Assembly: GCA_020310875.1 (NCBI GenBank)
Contig: CM035415.1
Location: 194,494,432 to 194,558,431 of the forward strand
Reading direction: 5' to 3'
Source: Ceratopteris richardii
Taxonomy: Eukaryota; Streptophyta; Polypodiopsida; Polypodiales; Pteridaceae
Length of the DNA stretch: 64,000 nucleotides
The notes under the pieces were generated by a model. The model saw only the letters and a program-made list of their open reading frames with translations. It was not told the origin of the DNA and did no database searches. The translations under genes and the position numbers were made by a program. Below are positions 8,378 to 18,828 of the stretch, piece after piece. Positions within the stretch are counted from its first letter, which is position 1. Each line of letters starts with the position of its first letter.

Positions 8378-10977
8378 TTCCCTTGCTAACCATGGGACCT
8401 TGTAGGTCATTAGAAAATAACACACATCTGGTGCTACAAAGCAGGAATTTCATGTTGTTAGCTGGACATTTGTATCACCTCAATCAGTCAGGTATACTGG
8501 AATATTGTACTCCAGAAGAGGAGCAACATGAATATGTAAGAAAAGCTCATTGCTGGAATCCATGTACTCATGCTTCTACAATTGTCACTCTAAGTAACCT
8601 TAATAGGATGGGAGTACATTGGCCCAATAAGATTCAAGATGTGGAAAGATATATTGATAACTGTCAAAAATGTCAAACATGGCAGAAATCAGAATTAATA
8701 ACTTTATATTGGTTTCAGAAAAACCCAGAATGGAGTGAAAACATTGTTGAGAAGTTAAAGAGAAAGGAGAAAGGGAAACAAGTAATAGCTGGTGCTGATT
8801 CAAGAAATCTACAAGTGATCTCAGAGGAATATCAACTCATAGGAGAACAATTATACAAGAGAGGAATGGATGGATATCTGAGAATTTGTGTTCCAGAAGA
8901 AAGGTATTTAGAGATGTTGGAAATGGCACACTCGGGAGTAGCTGGAGGACATTTCTCAAGTGATAGAACAGCCGAACTCATCTTATATTCTGGCTTTTGG
9001 TGGCCAACACTATTTCCCGATGCTAGAACTTATGTAAAAAGATGTGATGTCTGTCAAAGGGTAAGTCAACCAAACAAAAGAGATAACATGCCATTAATTC
9101 CTTTAATTTCAGCCAGAGCTTTTAGTAAATGGGGATTGGACTTTATTGGACCAATACATCCTCCAGCCAGACAATCTCACGCAGAATACATACTAGTAGC
9201 TACGGATTATTTGACAAAATGGGCTGAGGCCAAAGCTACTAAAAGAAATGATGCTCACACCACTGCTAGATTTTTGTATGAAAACATTATCACTAGATTT
9301 GGACTACCAATTGAATTGGTAAGTGATAGGGGGACTCATTTTTTGAATCAGATCATAGAAAACATGACCAATTATTTCATGATTAGTCACAATAAGTCAG
9401 CCCCATATCACCCACAAGCCAATGGGTTAGCGGAAAGTACTAATAAAGTACTTTGCAATGTATTGTCCAAATTAGTCAACACAAACAGAAATGACTGGGA
9501 TTCTCAACTTAATCATGTTCTTTGGGCTTATAGAGTGGCATACAAAACGGCTTTAGGGACTACACCATTTAATTTGGTGTATGGCCAGAATGCGGTTTTA
9601 CCCATGGAATTTCTTATTCCAACATTGAAGGTGGGTAGCCAATACAATTGGACAGGACATGAATTATCTGAGAGAGTCATAGATTTGGAAAAACTGGGAG
9701 CATCGAGACTCCAAGCAGTGATGAGTATATACACAAACAAGAAAAGACAAAAAGCCTATCATGATGTTCACATAAAAGATAAGGATCTACAAGAAGGAGA
9801 CCTGGTCTTAGCTTACACAATCAAGGAACATCAGAAAAAGTTTCAGAAAAAAGGTCATGGGCCATATATCATACATCAGATAAGCAAGAGTGGAGCTATT
9901 CAGTTAGCCAATATTGATGGGGAAATCATGCCAAATTTCATAAGTGGATGTAGAGTGAAGAGGTATGAGTGCCCATTAACTACTGAGGAATGGAGAAGAT
10001 TGCAAAAGGCCCAAAACAGGAAAAAAGAAGAAGAAAGTATTAGAAAGGAGGCTCAACTAGAAGCCAAAGAGAGAATTAGAAAATTGCAACAAGTGTGCTT
10101 ATGTGAAAACACTCTAAAGCAAAAAGAACATTTGCCTTTGATTATGATGAATTATCAGAATGAAAACATAAGGGTTTTGATAGATTCAGGAGCTCAAGTG
10201 AATCTAATTAGCTCAGCCTTGATCAATAAGTTTAACCTTAAGAGAGCTGAAAGCAGAATTTTGATCAAAACCCTGGGAGGGAAAAGAATTCAGAGCATAT
10301 CTTCACTTTCTATTAAAGTTAAATTTAATAATGAATATATGGAGATAGATTGTGAAGAGGGGCCAGACCATTTAATGGCTGAAAAGCTGATTTTAGGGCA
10401 ACCATGGCTCAAACAAGGTAAAGTCATCTTAAATTTTGAAAAAATGAAGCTTAATTTGACCATCAAGGACAAAAAGTTTTTAATGTTCTTTCTGAGTAAT
10501 GAAGAGCAGGTAGTTCATATGGATGTTCATGACCCAGATCTCGAAGGATTTACTTTCTCAATGGAGGACAGGAACATTTTGACAATACAAAGTGATCAAG
10601 CTTCATACACTCAAGACCAGCAAAAGACTGAAGAGGTAAAGGTGGATGAGGAGACAAAACAAAGAAGACTATTATTGCCAAAGTTGCAATATCAACAAAA
10701 CAGAACAAAAGGAATATGGAAACAGGTCATGCACAGTTATGGCTCACCAAAACAGGAAATTAGAACAAAATGGATATGGAAGCCAAAAAATATCACAAAA
10801 TGTTCATCCACAGAGCATGGATATTTCCATAACAGAAGGACAAATGGAGTAAAACATTACTGGGTGAAAAAATCAGAATTGGGTCAATGGAAGAGGGATA
10901 ATCCACAGTGGACCTATTTTTGGAATTTTGAAAATTACAAAAAAATATTTCCTTCTTTCCCCTTAGAAGAAAATTAG
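8368..10977 (+). CDS. Gyp1 integrase with second retropepsin
   Basis: A frame of 869 codons, probably the continuation of the preceding polyprotein after a 1-nt deletion; the listed ATG may not be a natural start. Residues 61-102 form an HHCC zinc-binding domain (H61, H68, C99, C102). Residues 188-229 form a second one with identical spacing (H188, H195, C226, C229). The catalytic core has D258, D320 and E356, a DD35E arrangement. The C-terminal integrase region runs to about 540. A charged helix follows (545-575), then a second aspartic-protease domain with D606-S-G-A and LILGQPWL at 674-681. The tail (780-850) is rich in W/K motifs such as WIWKPK. The stop codon lies inside a copy of the polypurine tract. 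No chromodomain is visible. Confidence 0.92.
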   Translation: MSLIPLLTMGPCRSLENNTHLVLQSRNFMLLAGHLYHLNQSGILEYCTPEEEQHEYVRKAHCWNPCTHASTIVTLSNLNRMGVHWPNKIQDVERYIDNCQKCQTWQKSELITLYWFQKNPEWSENIVEKLKRKEKGKQVIAGADSRNLQVISEEYQLIGEQLYKRGMDGYLRICVPEERYLEMLEMAHSGVAGGHFSSDRTAELILYSGFWWPTLFPDARTYVKRCDVCQRVSQPNKRDNMPLIPLISARAFSKWGLDFIGPIHPPARQSHAEYILVATDYLTKWAEAKATKRNDAHTTARFLYENIITRFGLPIELVSDRGTHFLNQIIENMTNYFMISHNKSAPYHPQANGLAESTNKVLCNVLSKLVNTNRNDWDSQLNHVLWAYRVAYKTALGTTPFNLVYGQNAVLPMEFLIPTLKVGSQYNWTGHELSERVIDLEKLGASRLQAVMSIYTNKKRQKAYHDVHIKDKDLQEGDLVLAYTIKEHQKKFQKKGHGPYIIHQISKSGAIQLANIDGEIMPNFISGCRVKRYECPLTTEEWRRLQKAQNRKKEEESIRKEAQLEAKERIRKLQQVCLCENTLKQKEHLPLIMMNYQNENIRVLIDSGAQVNLISSALINKFNLKRAESRILIKTLGGKRIQSISSLSIKVKFNNEYMEIDCEEGPDHLMAEKLILGQPWLKQGKVILNFEKMKLNLTIKDKKFLMFFLSNEEQVVHMDVHDPDLEGFTFSMEDRNILTIQSDQASYTQDQQKTEEVKVDEETKQRRLLLPKLQYQQNRTKGIWKQVMHSYGSPKQEIRTKWIWKPKNITKCSSTEHGYFHNRRTNGVKHYWVKKSELGQWKRDNPQWTYFWNFENYKKIFPSFPLEEN

Positions 10978-10988
10978 GAGGGGAAGGA
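10974..10988 (+). promoter_or_regulatory. Internal polypurine tract copy in Gyp1
   Basis: TTAGGAGGGGAAGGA is identical over 15 nt to the 3' polypurine tract at 16017-16031. It overlaps the pol stop codon (TAG, 10975-10977) and is followed by more purines and an A17 run at 10999-11015. It may act as a central plus-strand primer, or mark a former element end. Confidence 0.7.
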
Positions 10989-11015
10989 AAGAAGACAGAA
11001 AAAAAAAAAAAAAAA

Positions 11016-11456
11016 CCCTGGAAAAATATATTTTATTTTCTTGATTTTCTTTCTAAAATTAAAAAAACACAAAGCAAGATATAGGGAGGGAAAGAGTAAC
11101 TTATTATGGAAAAAAGTTGTTTTGTCTTATTGTTGTCTAATTTTTTGTGATCATTTTTTTACCACTACTTTTTCAAGTTTCTTCATTAATTATCTTTTTT
11201 AGTATCATCTTTCTATTCAGGAATTGTTTTTTGAGCAAGGAAGTGACAATTGGAGAGAGCACATTAGATGTCTTGCTACACCTGTGTTGCTCACTTAAAA
11301 TTAAGTCTCTTGGAAAAAAGCAAAAATTGCTTGGAATTTGTCTTTCTTATTTTTTATATATGTCAGTAACATTCCAGAATAATATAGTATTTTCTTATGA
11401 AATCTTGTGACTCATGTGGGTGGAGTATTTTCTTTTCTGTTATATATAAATACAGG
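11016..11456 (+). other. Spacer between Gyp1 pol and ORF3
   Basis: T-rich non-coding stretch of about 440 bp. It ends in a pyrimidine-rich tract and ACAG directly before the ORF3 ATG (11457), which looks like a 3' splice site; see findings. No other feature was seen. Confidence 0.55.
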
Positions 11457-14400
11457 ATGGTGAATACAAAGGAGTTGACAATCCATGACTTCAAAGCTGA
11501 TTCAATGACTTTGTCCAGAGGACATTGGTTTTTGGATAGTGATGCAGCTGAAGAACAAGTGGACTTAGAATCAGATGAAGACCAAGAAATCCCAGAAGCT
11601 GAAAAAATAGCAAAAGAACTTAAAGAAATCTTGGGAGTAATAGGACAGCATATCTTCACAGTAGCAGTGGGAGGATATAAGTACACTATGCTGTGCCAGG
11701 AATTTTACAAGTTTCAGAAAACTTCTGTCAACCTCAAGAGATGGAAAGCTGTGGGATTGCACAAGCTCTTAGAAGAACCTATTTTCTTTATTGACTTTGA
11801 AAGAGTAGCACAAGTGATGGGAAGTTTGGAGGAAGTGGGAAAAGGTAATGATGCCTACTTCAGATGCAAAGTGAAGAATAAGGACAATCAGGAGGCAGGG
11901 ATAGTTATCAAAGCAGAACATATCAGAGCCGCCTTACAGTTCTATCCAATGGGCACTAAACTGGACCAAAGCTTTGTCAAGAAGAACAAGGAGACTTACA
12001 CTGGATATGTAAAGTTCACTGACTTCAAGAGAAGAGAAAATGAAGAATATGCTATAAGAATGTTCTTGCAGTTCTTTTGTTTTCCGAAATTACCAAGGTA
12101 CACCATGCCTCATAAGTCAGTAACTCTATTAATGTTCAATAACAAAGATAGAACCAAGCCATTTGGGGTGATGGATGTCTCACCATACATCCATGAGCAG
12201 CTGAAGGAAGCGGCAAAACACTGGGAGCAGAAGAAATTCATGAATGGAGCCCAGTTTTTGACAAAAATCATTTATCATGTTCTAGGAATGGAAGAACAGT
12301 TAAAGTTAGCTCCTGAAGCACAGTACTTCAGAAATTTGATGTCAGGAATCAAAAGTCCCCCAAGAAAAGCACTTGGAAGAGAATCAGAAGGACAAACTCG
12401 CATGAGGGGAACAGGAATGAAGAGAAAAGTAATATCTGAGGAAGTGATTCCAGTAAAGAAAAGAAAGTTGGACCCCAGAAAAGTAGAATTAGAACAGGTA
12501 GAAGAAACAAGAGAGGAACAGGTGGCAGCACAGAAAAAGGTACAATCCTCCAGTGAACCTCATCCTCCGCAGACAAGTAAAGAATAGCTTTATACTTATC
12601 TCACTCAAGGAAACAGCAAAAGAGCCATATATGAGGCACAATATCAAAAAATGTTGGAAGATTTTTAATGCAAAGCTACCGATTGGATCCAAGAAGAGGT
12701 GGAGCACTATGAAGCATTGCATGAAGAAATGATGGCAGCTGAAACTGAAGAGATATTTGTGAAGAAGGAGGTAGAATTGCTGGCATACTTCAAGGAGTTG
12801 CAAGGACCTCCAGAGGCCAGGACTACTGTGATAGTGAAAAAGAAGATGCCAAGGAAACCTGTTCAAAAGAAGAAGATGATAAAGAAAGGGAAAGGAAAAA
12901 TGGAAGATGAACCTGTGATGAAAGAAATGAAACAAGTAATTACAAAAGAAACACAAAAGCTAACCTCAGTGATGGAAGTATCAAAGCCTACAGAACAAGA
13001 AGTAGGAGGATCTTCACGATTCTCATCTGATTCAGATAGCGACATTGAGAGTTTTTTGTTAAAAAGTTTAAATTTGTCAATACCCAACACTCCCAATGTA
13101 GCTGTACAGGCTGTGGAAAAAATGAAGACACCTGAGGATTCAAGTAAGAAATCTCAAGAGAAGCAGACACAGGAGGAAATAGTTCCACAGATGAGTGCTG
13201 AAGAAAAAAGAAGGTTGTTAAAAGGAAAGGCAAGAATGACAGAAGAGGAAAACTAGAAGAGAGATGAAGATAGCTCTGGAATAATGAATGTTGATGAAAA
13301 TTCAATATGGACCAACCCTTCACAGACACAATTCCAATTAAATGCAAGGTTGACTGCAAGTTTGGAGGAACTAGCAAAGAAGGTATTCGGCAGTTCAAAA
13401 AATCAGCAGAAGGATGCATCCGAAGAACAGGAAAGCAAGGAGTTAGAACCAGAAAAGAATGCTCAAGATGTCTTGGGACAAGTAATGGAGGAAGGAATTG
13501 TTCAAAGTATAAAGGATGTGCTGCAGGATATAAAAAGCAGTGGGGAATTTACATCTAAGAATGATCAAGAACAAGAGGTGGAAGCAGATGTTATGGACAT
13601 TGAGGAGCAAGATCAGGAATACATAAATGAGAAAAGTAATGACCAGGTTGCTGGTACAAAAGAAATTGAATCAGTTGAAGTTCAGGAAAAGCAGGGACCG
13701 GAAGAGCAACTCAGGAAAGTTCAAAAAACTCTTGTTGAAAAGGGCTCAAACAGAAGTCAGGAAACCCTAACACAAGAGAAGGAGATACTAATTAAGGGAG
13801 ACCAGCTCTTTACAGAGAAGCAACAAGTATTGGAAGAAAAGAAGTCATTAGAAAAGAAGAGGGCTTCAGACTTTTCAGAGCAGAAGAGTGCAGATGGCAG
13901 AGCACTAGTTTATGAAGAGGATGATACCAATCAGGATACAAAGAACGATGATCACAGTTATGAAGAACAAGACATGCAGGACATAGAAGATGAAACAGCA
14001 GCAGAAGAAGATGATGTGGATGAAGAAGATAAGCAAATTGAAGTTAGACAGACAGAAATAGAAGTAGGGTTGGAAAGAATACCCAAAAATATAAGATCAG
14101 CTTGTCAAATGATTATGAGTAACATTGAACAGTTCAGACCATCTAGCAGAAATATGATCATATCAGGAATGGTGGCTGAATCAGAATTTGAAAAAGGAAG
14201 TTTAATTATCAAAGAACACAAGAAAGAAAAAGAGCAGATGACAGAGCAATTAAGGTTGATGAAGGAAAGGAATGAAGAATATATCAATAGAATCATTGCT
14301 TTGGAAGAAGCTGAGGTTCAGAAGCAGAACAGGATCCAATATTTGGAAGAAAAGAGTGTAAAGTTATCAGAGCAGAATGCCAAAATGGAAATGGAACTAA

Positions 14401-15962
14401 AAGCTATAGGAGGAAGATACAGAACTTTACAAACATCCTATCAAATTCTGACTAGAGCACATGAAGAGATTAATAAAGTGTTGTTAGAAGAAGGTCAACT
14501 ACAAGGTGGAGGTAAACCTGTTCAATTAACAGAGGAAGAAAAGGAAGAGCTGCATAAAGAAATTCAAAGACTTCAAATAGAATTAAGAGAGGCCAAAGAA
14601 ATGGAGAAACAGGCAAACACTCATGCTGCCACATCAATGAGAGGGTATCATCAATTACATATGGAGGTAGAGAAGGAAAGAAGTGAATGGCAAGCAAAGA
14701 TGGAGAAAGAAAGAAATGAGTGGAGGAAGGAAAAGGAGTTATGGGCAGCTCAGAACAAAAATTCAATGATGACTATAGAAGAATTACAGAAACAGTTGGA
14801 GAAATCAAAAGTTCCAGAAGAAATTCAAGATCAAGTACAGGCAGAAGATACAGATAAAAGGGAATATGAAACAGGGGATTTTGACAAGGAACAAGAGAAC
14901 AAGGAACCAGCAGCCAAAGAAACAGAGGAAGAGTATTCTGAAGATTTTGTACAGAAATTATTGACCAATAGAGAGTCAAGAATGGAATTTATCAGAAAAA
15001 TGCATGATGAGTATGAAGATCAAATAGTTACCTTTGCTCTGAATAAAGGCATTAATCCAGATCAGCATCATTGGGCTACAGATGGATTGGGAATACCTTT
15101 CTGTATGATTTTGGAGAGTATAAAGAATTATCAATTGGCCAGAGTAGGGCTATCTCCGAACAAATACCTTGAGTATGAAGAAGATATTAATGTCACGAAG
15201 GAGTTATTTGAAAGAGCAAATCCTAAATGGAGAAATAAGTGGTTGGATGCCAATAAGGAATGTAGGAAAATCTGGAAAGAGGCACCTTTGAATTTAAAGA
15301 TCAACCCAGCTTATTGTCCAGTTGCCAGAAGAAGAGAATGGACTGTTTTTTGGGAAAGGAGAAAAACAGGGCAGATTCCAGCAAAATGGCTGAACTTTCC
15401 AAAAATAGCAGGTCCAAAGGCAGGAACTTGGCCTACAAAAAGTTACATGGTGAATACTGCTGAGTCAGTTTTAACAACATATAAAGATGTTAATGATCCA
15501 GCTTGTATATTACTTGTCAGAATAATGAGATTGATTCTAGCCTGTATAGAGACCTACACTGATACAGACGTCAGAATTCTGAACTACATAGGTTTTAATT
15601 CGCCAACAGATGCTCTTTTGTTTGATTTGAGTGAGACACCAGACATGATTTGTTTGATGGCCTACTACAGTAGAATAATATTTTTGGGCAGTCATTTTTT
15701 GCAAATATTTGAAGATGCTTTTGATTATGGATTCTTTGAAAGGGAGTCAGAAATTTTTGGAAACTTATCTGTTGTTACAAAAGCAAGACTTACTGCCTAT
15801 GAAGTTGCTTACACAGAATACTTGAAGAAGGATGTCATAGATAAGCCTGAAGCTGCAGTACAATGGAGGAAAGCTTTATTTGAAATGGTCAATAATTTGA
15901 ATATAACAGAAAGGAAAAGCCATGATTTACTGTCACAGGTATATCAAAGAAAGAAGAAATGA
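11457..15962 (+). pseudogene. Gyp1 ORF3, conserved third gene, three in-frame stops
   Basis: One reading frame of about 1500 codons behind pol, broken by TAG at 12585-12587, TAA at 12666-12668 and TAG at 13254-13256. Homology to Gyp8 ORF3 continues across the breaks. The N-terminal domain (to about 12360) shares patterns such as FPKLPRYTMPHK and HWEQKKFMNGAQFLTKIIY with Gyp8. A basic cluster KKRKLDPRK (about 12455-12485) resembles a nuclear localisation signal. The middle is Glu/Lys/Gln-rich with a long predicted coiled coil (about 14170-14830). The C-terminal domain (about 14930-15960) has W-x3-APL-x2-K-x-NP and W-x-NFPKI patterns matching Gyp8, Gyp4 and Gyp5. No signal peptide or membrane segment is visible. 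The position is that of env, but the protein does not look like an envelope. Function unknown. Confidence 0.85.
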
Positions 15963-16016
15963 AGCAAAGTGACCAACATAGAGGATCAGAAAATCTTTCG
16001 TCAGGAGCCGAAAAGC

Positions 16017-16031
16017 TTAGGAGGGGAAGGA
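16017..16031 (+). promoter_or_regulatory. Gyp1 3' polypurine tract
   Basis: TTAGGAGGGGAAGGA lies directly before the TG of the 3' LTR and is the expected plus-strand primer. The same 15 bases occur at 10974-10988. Confidence 0.92.
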
Positions 16032-16862
16032 TGTTGGAAGGTGTATTTTTGGAAGAGCATTTTTGATGTAAAAAATTAGTAAAAAGTCAAGAAACTTGTA
16101 AAATATTTATGCAATGATTGTAAAAATAAGGAAGAGTCTTCCTTATGTGGTTGAGGATCTCATGTAATTTTTGTAGAATTTTTAGAAACTCTTAGATAGC
16201 ATTTCTTTAGAAAATTAGAGAAAAAGACCTAATTTCAAGTGTGAAAAGGGACACTTGAAAATGTATATAAGTCAATTTTCTCTATTTTTGAGAGGTTGGT
16301 TAGTCATTTGCTCAAGCTATCAATAGAGAAGAAAGAGTTTCTGCAAAATCGTGTTTTCTCCTGTTGAGTGTATTTTCTTTGATGTGTGAGCTTGTCTCTT
16401 GCTTAATCATGGAGATTTGTGAGTCATATTTGTGTATTACTGAGTAAGTTGTATGAAGAGAGAGACCTATTGCTGTAAATGAGTGGAAAGGACTGAAGGA
16501 AGTTCCAAAATTGTGAAAATCGTCTGTTGGTACAGAATCGCGATTGTCTCGTCTTTGTGACACAGGTGATATTTTTCAATTTTGAGTTTATATTTGTATT
16601 CTGCTAATGAAATGGCATGGTTTTGACATAAAGAACATAGAAAATGATGGAGATTTGCCTTAGTTATGGTAAATTCAAGATTTTCTCTTCATCTTCAATT
16701 TCTCTCAGCAATCCAGCCATCAATCTCTTATTTCCTTGAATCTATTATCTTGAAGGGGCTGTGGTCTTATGGATATTCCTAGGATTGACAAAATAAAGAT
16801 GATTTGTTGATTCTTTGTTACTTCATGATTGGAGAGGACAACTTGGAGTCCAAAACAAAACA
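16032..16862 (+). repeat. Gyp1 3' LTR
   Basis: 831 bp, from TGTTGGAAGG to CAAAACAAAACA. A TATA box (TATATAA) lies at 16264-16270. Near 16535 it contains one copy of the AATCGCGATT core that also fills the leader. Its end matches positions 1-72. Copia integrase sequence begins at the next base. Confidence 0.93.
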
Positions 16863-18820
16863 GAGACCTACCTTGGATCATTGCAGAGTTTTTGGATGTG
16901 TGGCATATGCATATGTGCCATCACAATTAAGGCACAAGTTGGAGCCTAAAGCTGAAAAATATGTTTTCATTGGTTATGATGATAAGCAGATGGGCTATAG
17001 ATTGTGGAGTCCATCTACAAAACAATTCATGGTTTCTAAAGATGTTACATTTGATGAGCAAAGCACTTGGTATGCAGGTACAATCAATATCAATACAGGT
17101 GATGAAGAAGAAGTGAGCCAAAGGAAAGGTAAATCAAAGGTTCAGATATTTAATGAACAAGAGAATAATGAAGTGCAGGTTGAAGTGGAAGAAGCCCCAA
17201 GATTTGATCCTGAACATGAAGAACCAGAAACCTCAAGAAGTGGAGAGCTTAGGAGGTCTACAAGGAATAAGTGACAACCTACAAGGTATAGTTATGATAC
17301 TTCATTTTTGGCCACAAAAGATTATGCTTATATGGTAAATACAGATGAAGACCCTTCTACATATGAAGAGGCAAAAGGTAAGGAAAAATGGGAGAAAGCT
17401 ATGCAGGAAGAATATGATGCACTATTGGAGAATCAAACATGGGATTTGGTTCCAAAACCAAATAGTCAGAAAATCATTGGATGCAAGTGGGTCTACAAGA
17501 CCAAGAGATTTGCAGATGGAAGAGTGTCTAGATACAAAGCTAGACTTGTTGTCAAAGGGTTTGCTCAGACTTATGGTGTAAGGTTGGAAGTTATGTCAAC
17601 TTGATGTGAAAAATGCTTTTTTGAATGGTTATATTTCAGATGATGTATTCATGGAGCAACCTCAAGGGTTCAGAGATAAAAGGTATCCAGATCATGTGTG
17701 CAAGCTCAAGAGAGCTTTGTATGGCTTGAAGCAGGCCCCAAGGGCATGGAACTATAGACTTGTGAAGTTCCTAAAGGAACTTGGATTTCAGGTGTCTAAA
17801 GCAGATAGTAGCTTGCTTGTCAAAGCAAGTGATAATGGTTTCATATACATGTACATATATGTTGATGATATAATCCTTACAGGTATAGATGAAGAAGGAA
17901 TACAAAGACTCAAGAGGCAAATGGAAAAGGAGTTCAAGATAAGTGACTTGGGAGACTTGTCATACTTCTTGGGCATGGAGATTACATATACTCAACATGG
18001 AGTATTTGTGACCCAAGAAAGGTATTTGAAGAACTTGTTAATCAAGTTTAAAATGGATGATTGCAGGGTAGCACCTACACCAATGGAGGTGAATCATAAA
18101 TTGAGTAAGTTTGGAGGTGAAGATTTTCAGGACATGAGACAATATCAGAGTTTGGTTGGTAGCCTTATCTATGCTACTTTAACTAGACCTGATTTATCAT
18201 ATGCAGTTGGAGTTTTGTCTCAATTCATGCATTGTCCTAGAAAAGAGCATTGGATTGCAGGTCAAAGAGTGTTGAGGTACATTAAGGGTACACTCAATGA
18301 AGGTTTGTATTATGGGTTTACCTCAGATACAAATATCAAAATTTATAGTGATGCAGATTGGGCAGGTAACCCAGATGACAGAAGGTCAACCTTTGGATAT
18401 ATGTGTTATGTGGGAGATAAACTTATCTCATGGTGTTCCAAGAAGCAACATACAGTTGCTTTATCTTCTACAGAAGCAGAATATAAAGGCATGGTTGAAG
18501 CTGCAAAGGAAGTAATTTGGGTCAAGACATTGATGAAGAGTTTTGACATTGTGCATGGGATACCAATTATATATGGAGATAACATGAGTTCATTGTATTT
18601 AGCTGCTAATCCTGTTTTTCATGCCAGGACCAAACATATTGAGATACAGTATCACTTCCTAAGAGAGAAGGTGATGGATAAGGAGATTGAAGTCATACAT
18701 ACTTCAACAAAAGATCAGATAGCTGATATGCTTACAAAGAGCTTGGATGGACCAAAGCTACAGAAGTTTAAAGACATGGCAGGTATAAAGAAGAAAGGAG
18801 AAACCTCAATTGATGATTGA
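16863..18820 (+). pseudogene. CopA integrase C-terminus, RT and RNase H, broken
   Basis: The 5' end is cut by Gyp1. The integrase tail (TLDHCRVFGC) is followed by the RT lead-in (WDLVPKPNSQKIIGCKWVYK), RT with YVDDIILTG near 17860-17886, and RNase H with YSDADWAG (about 18340) and ALSSTEAEYKG (about 18460). The natural stop is at 18820. Compared with CopB there is a TGA at 17272-17274, where CopB has a Trp codon. A deletion of about 74 nt at about 17579 removes the start of the RT palm and shifts the frame. Both make the copy inactive. Expression would come from the missing 5' LTR. Confidence 0.92.
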
Positions 18821-18828
18821 GGGGGAGC

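Larger units (their letters stand above)
1..16862 (+). mobile_element. Gyp1, Ty3/gypsy retrotransposon, nearly complete
   Basis: Only the last 72 bp of the 5' LTR lie in the window; positions 1-72 repeat at 16791-16862, the end of the 3' LTR. In order it holds a primer site, a 3.1 kb leader, gag-protease-RT-RNase H, integrase plus second protease, a third large ORF, a polypurine tract and the 3' LTR. The internal part is about 16 kb, very long for a gypsy element. The tRNA-Asp-type primer site and an extra ORF behind pol resemble the Athila/Tat branch, but there is no envelope-like membrane protein. Copia sequence (CopA) starts directly at 16863, so Gyp1 sits inside CopA. The expected target duplication is GAGAC (16863-16867); its partner lies left of the window. 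One frameshift in pol and three stops in ORF3 show that this copy is dead but recent. Confidence 0.93.

Noticed and set aside
11147..11410. 87-codon hydrophobic ORF between Gyp1 pol and ORF3
   Set aside because: The hydrophobicity follows from a T-rich spacer; no counterpart was seen in other elements.
12349..13419. Minus-strand ORFs rich in Phe/Leu/Ser opposite Gyp1 ORF3
   Set aside because: Shadows of the Lys/Glu-rich sense frame.
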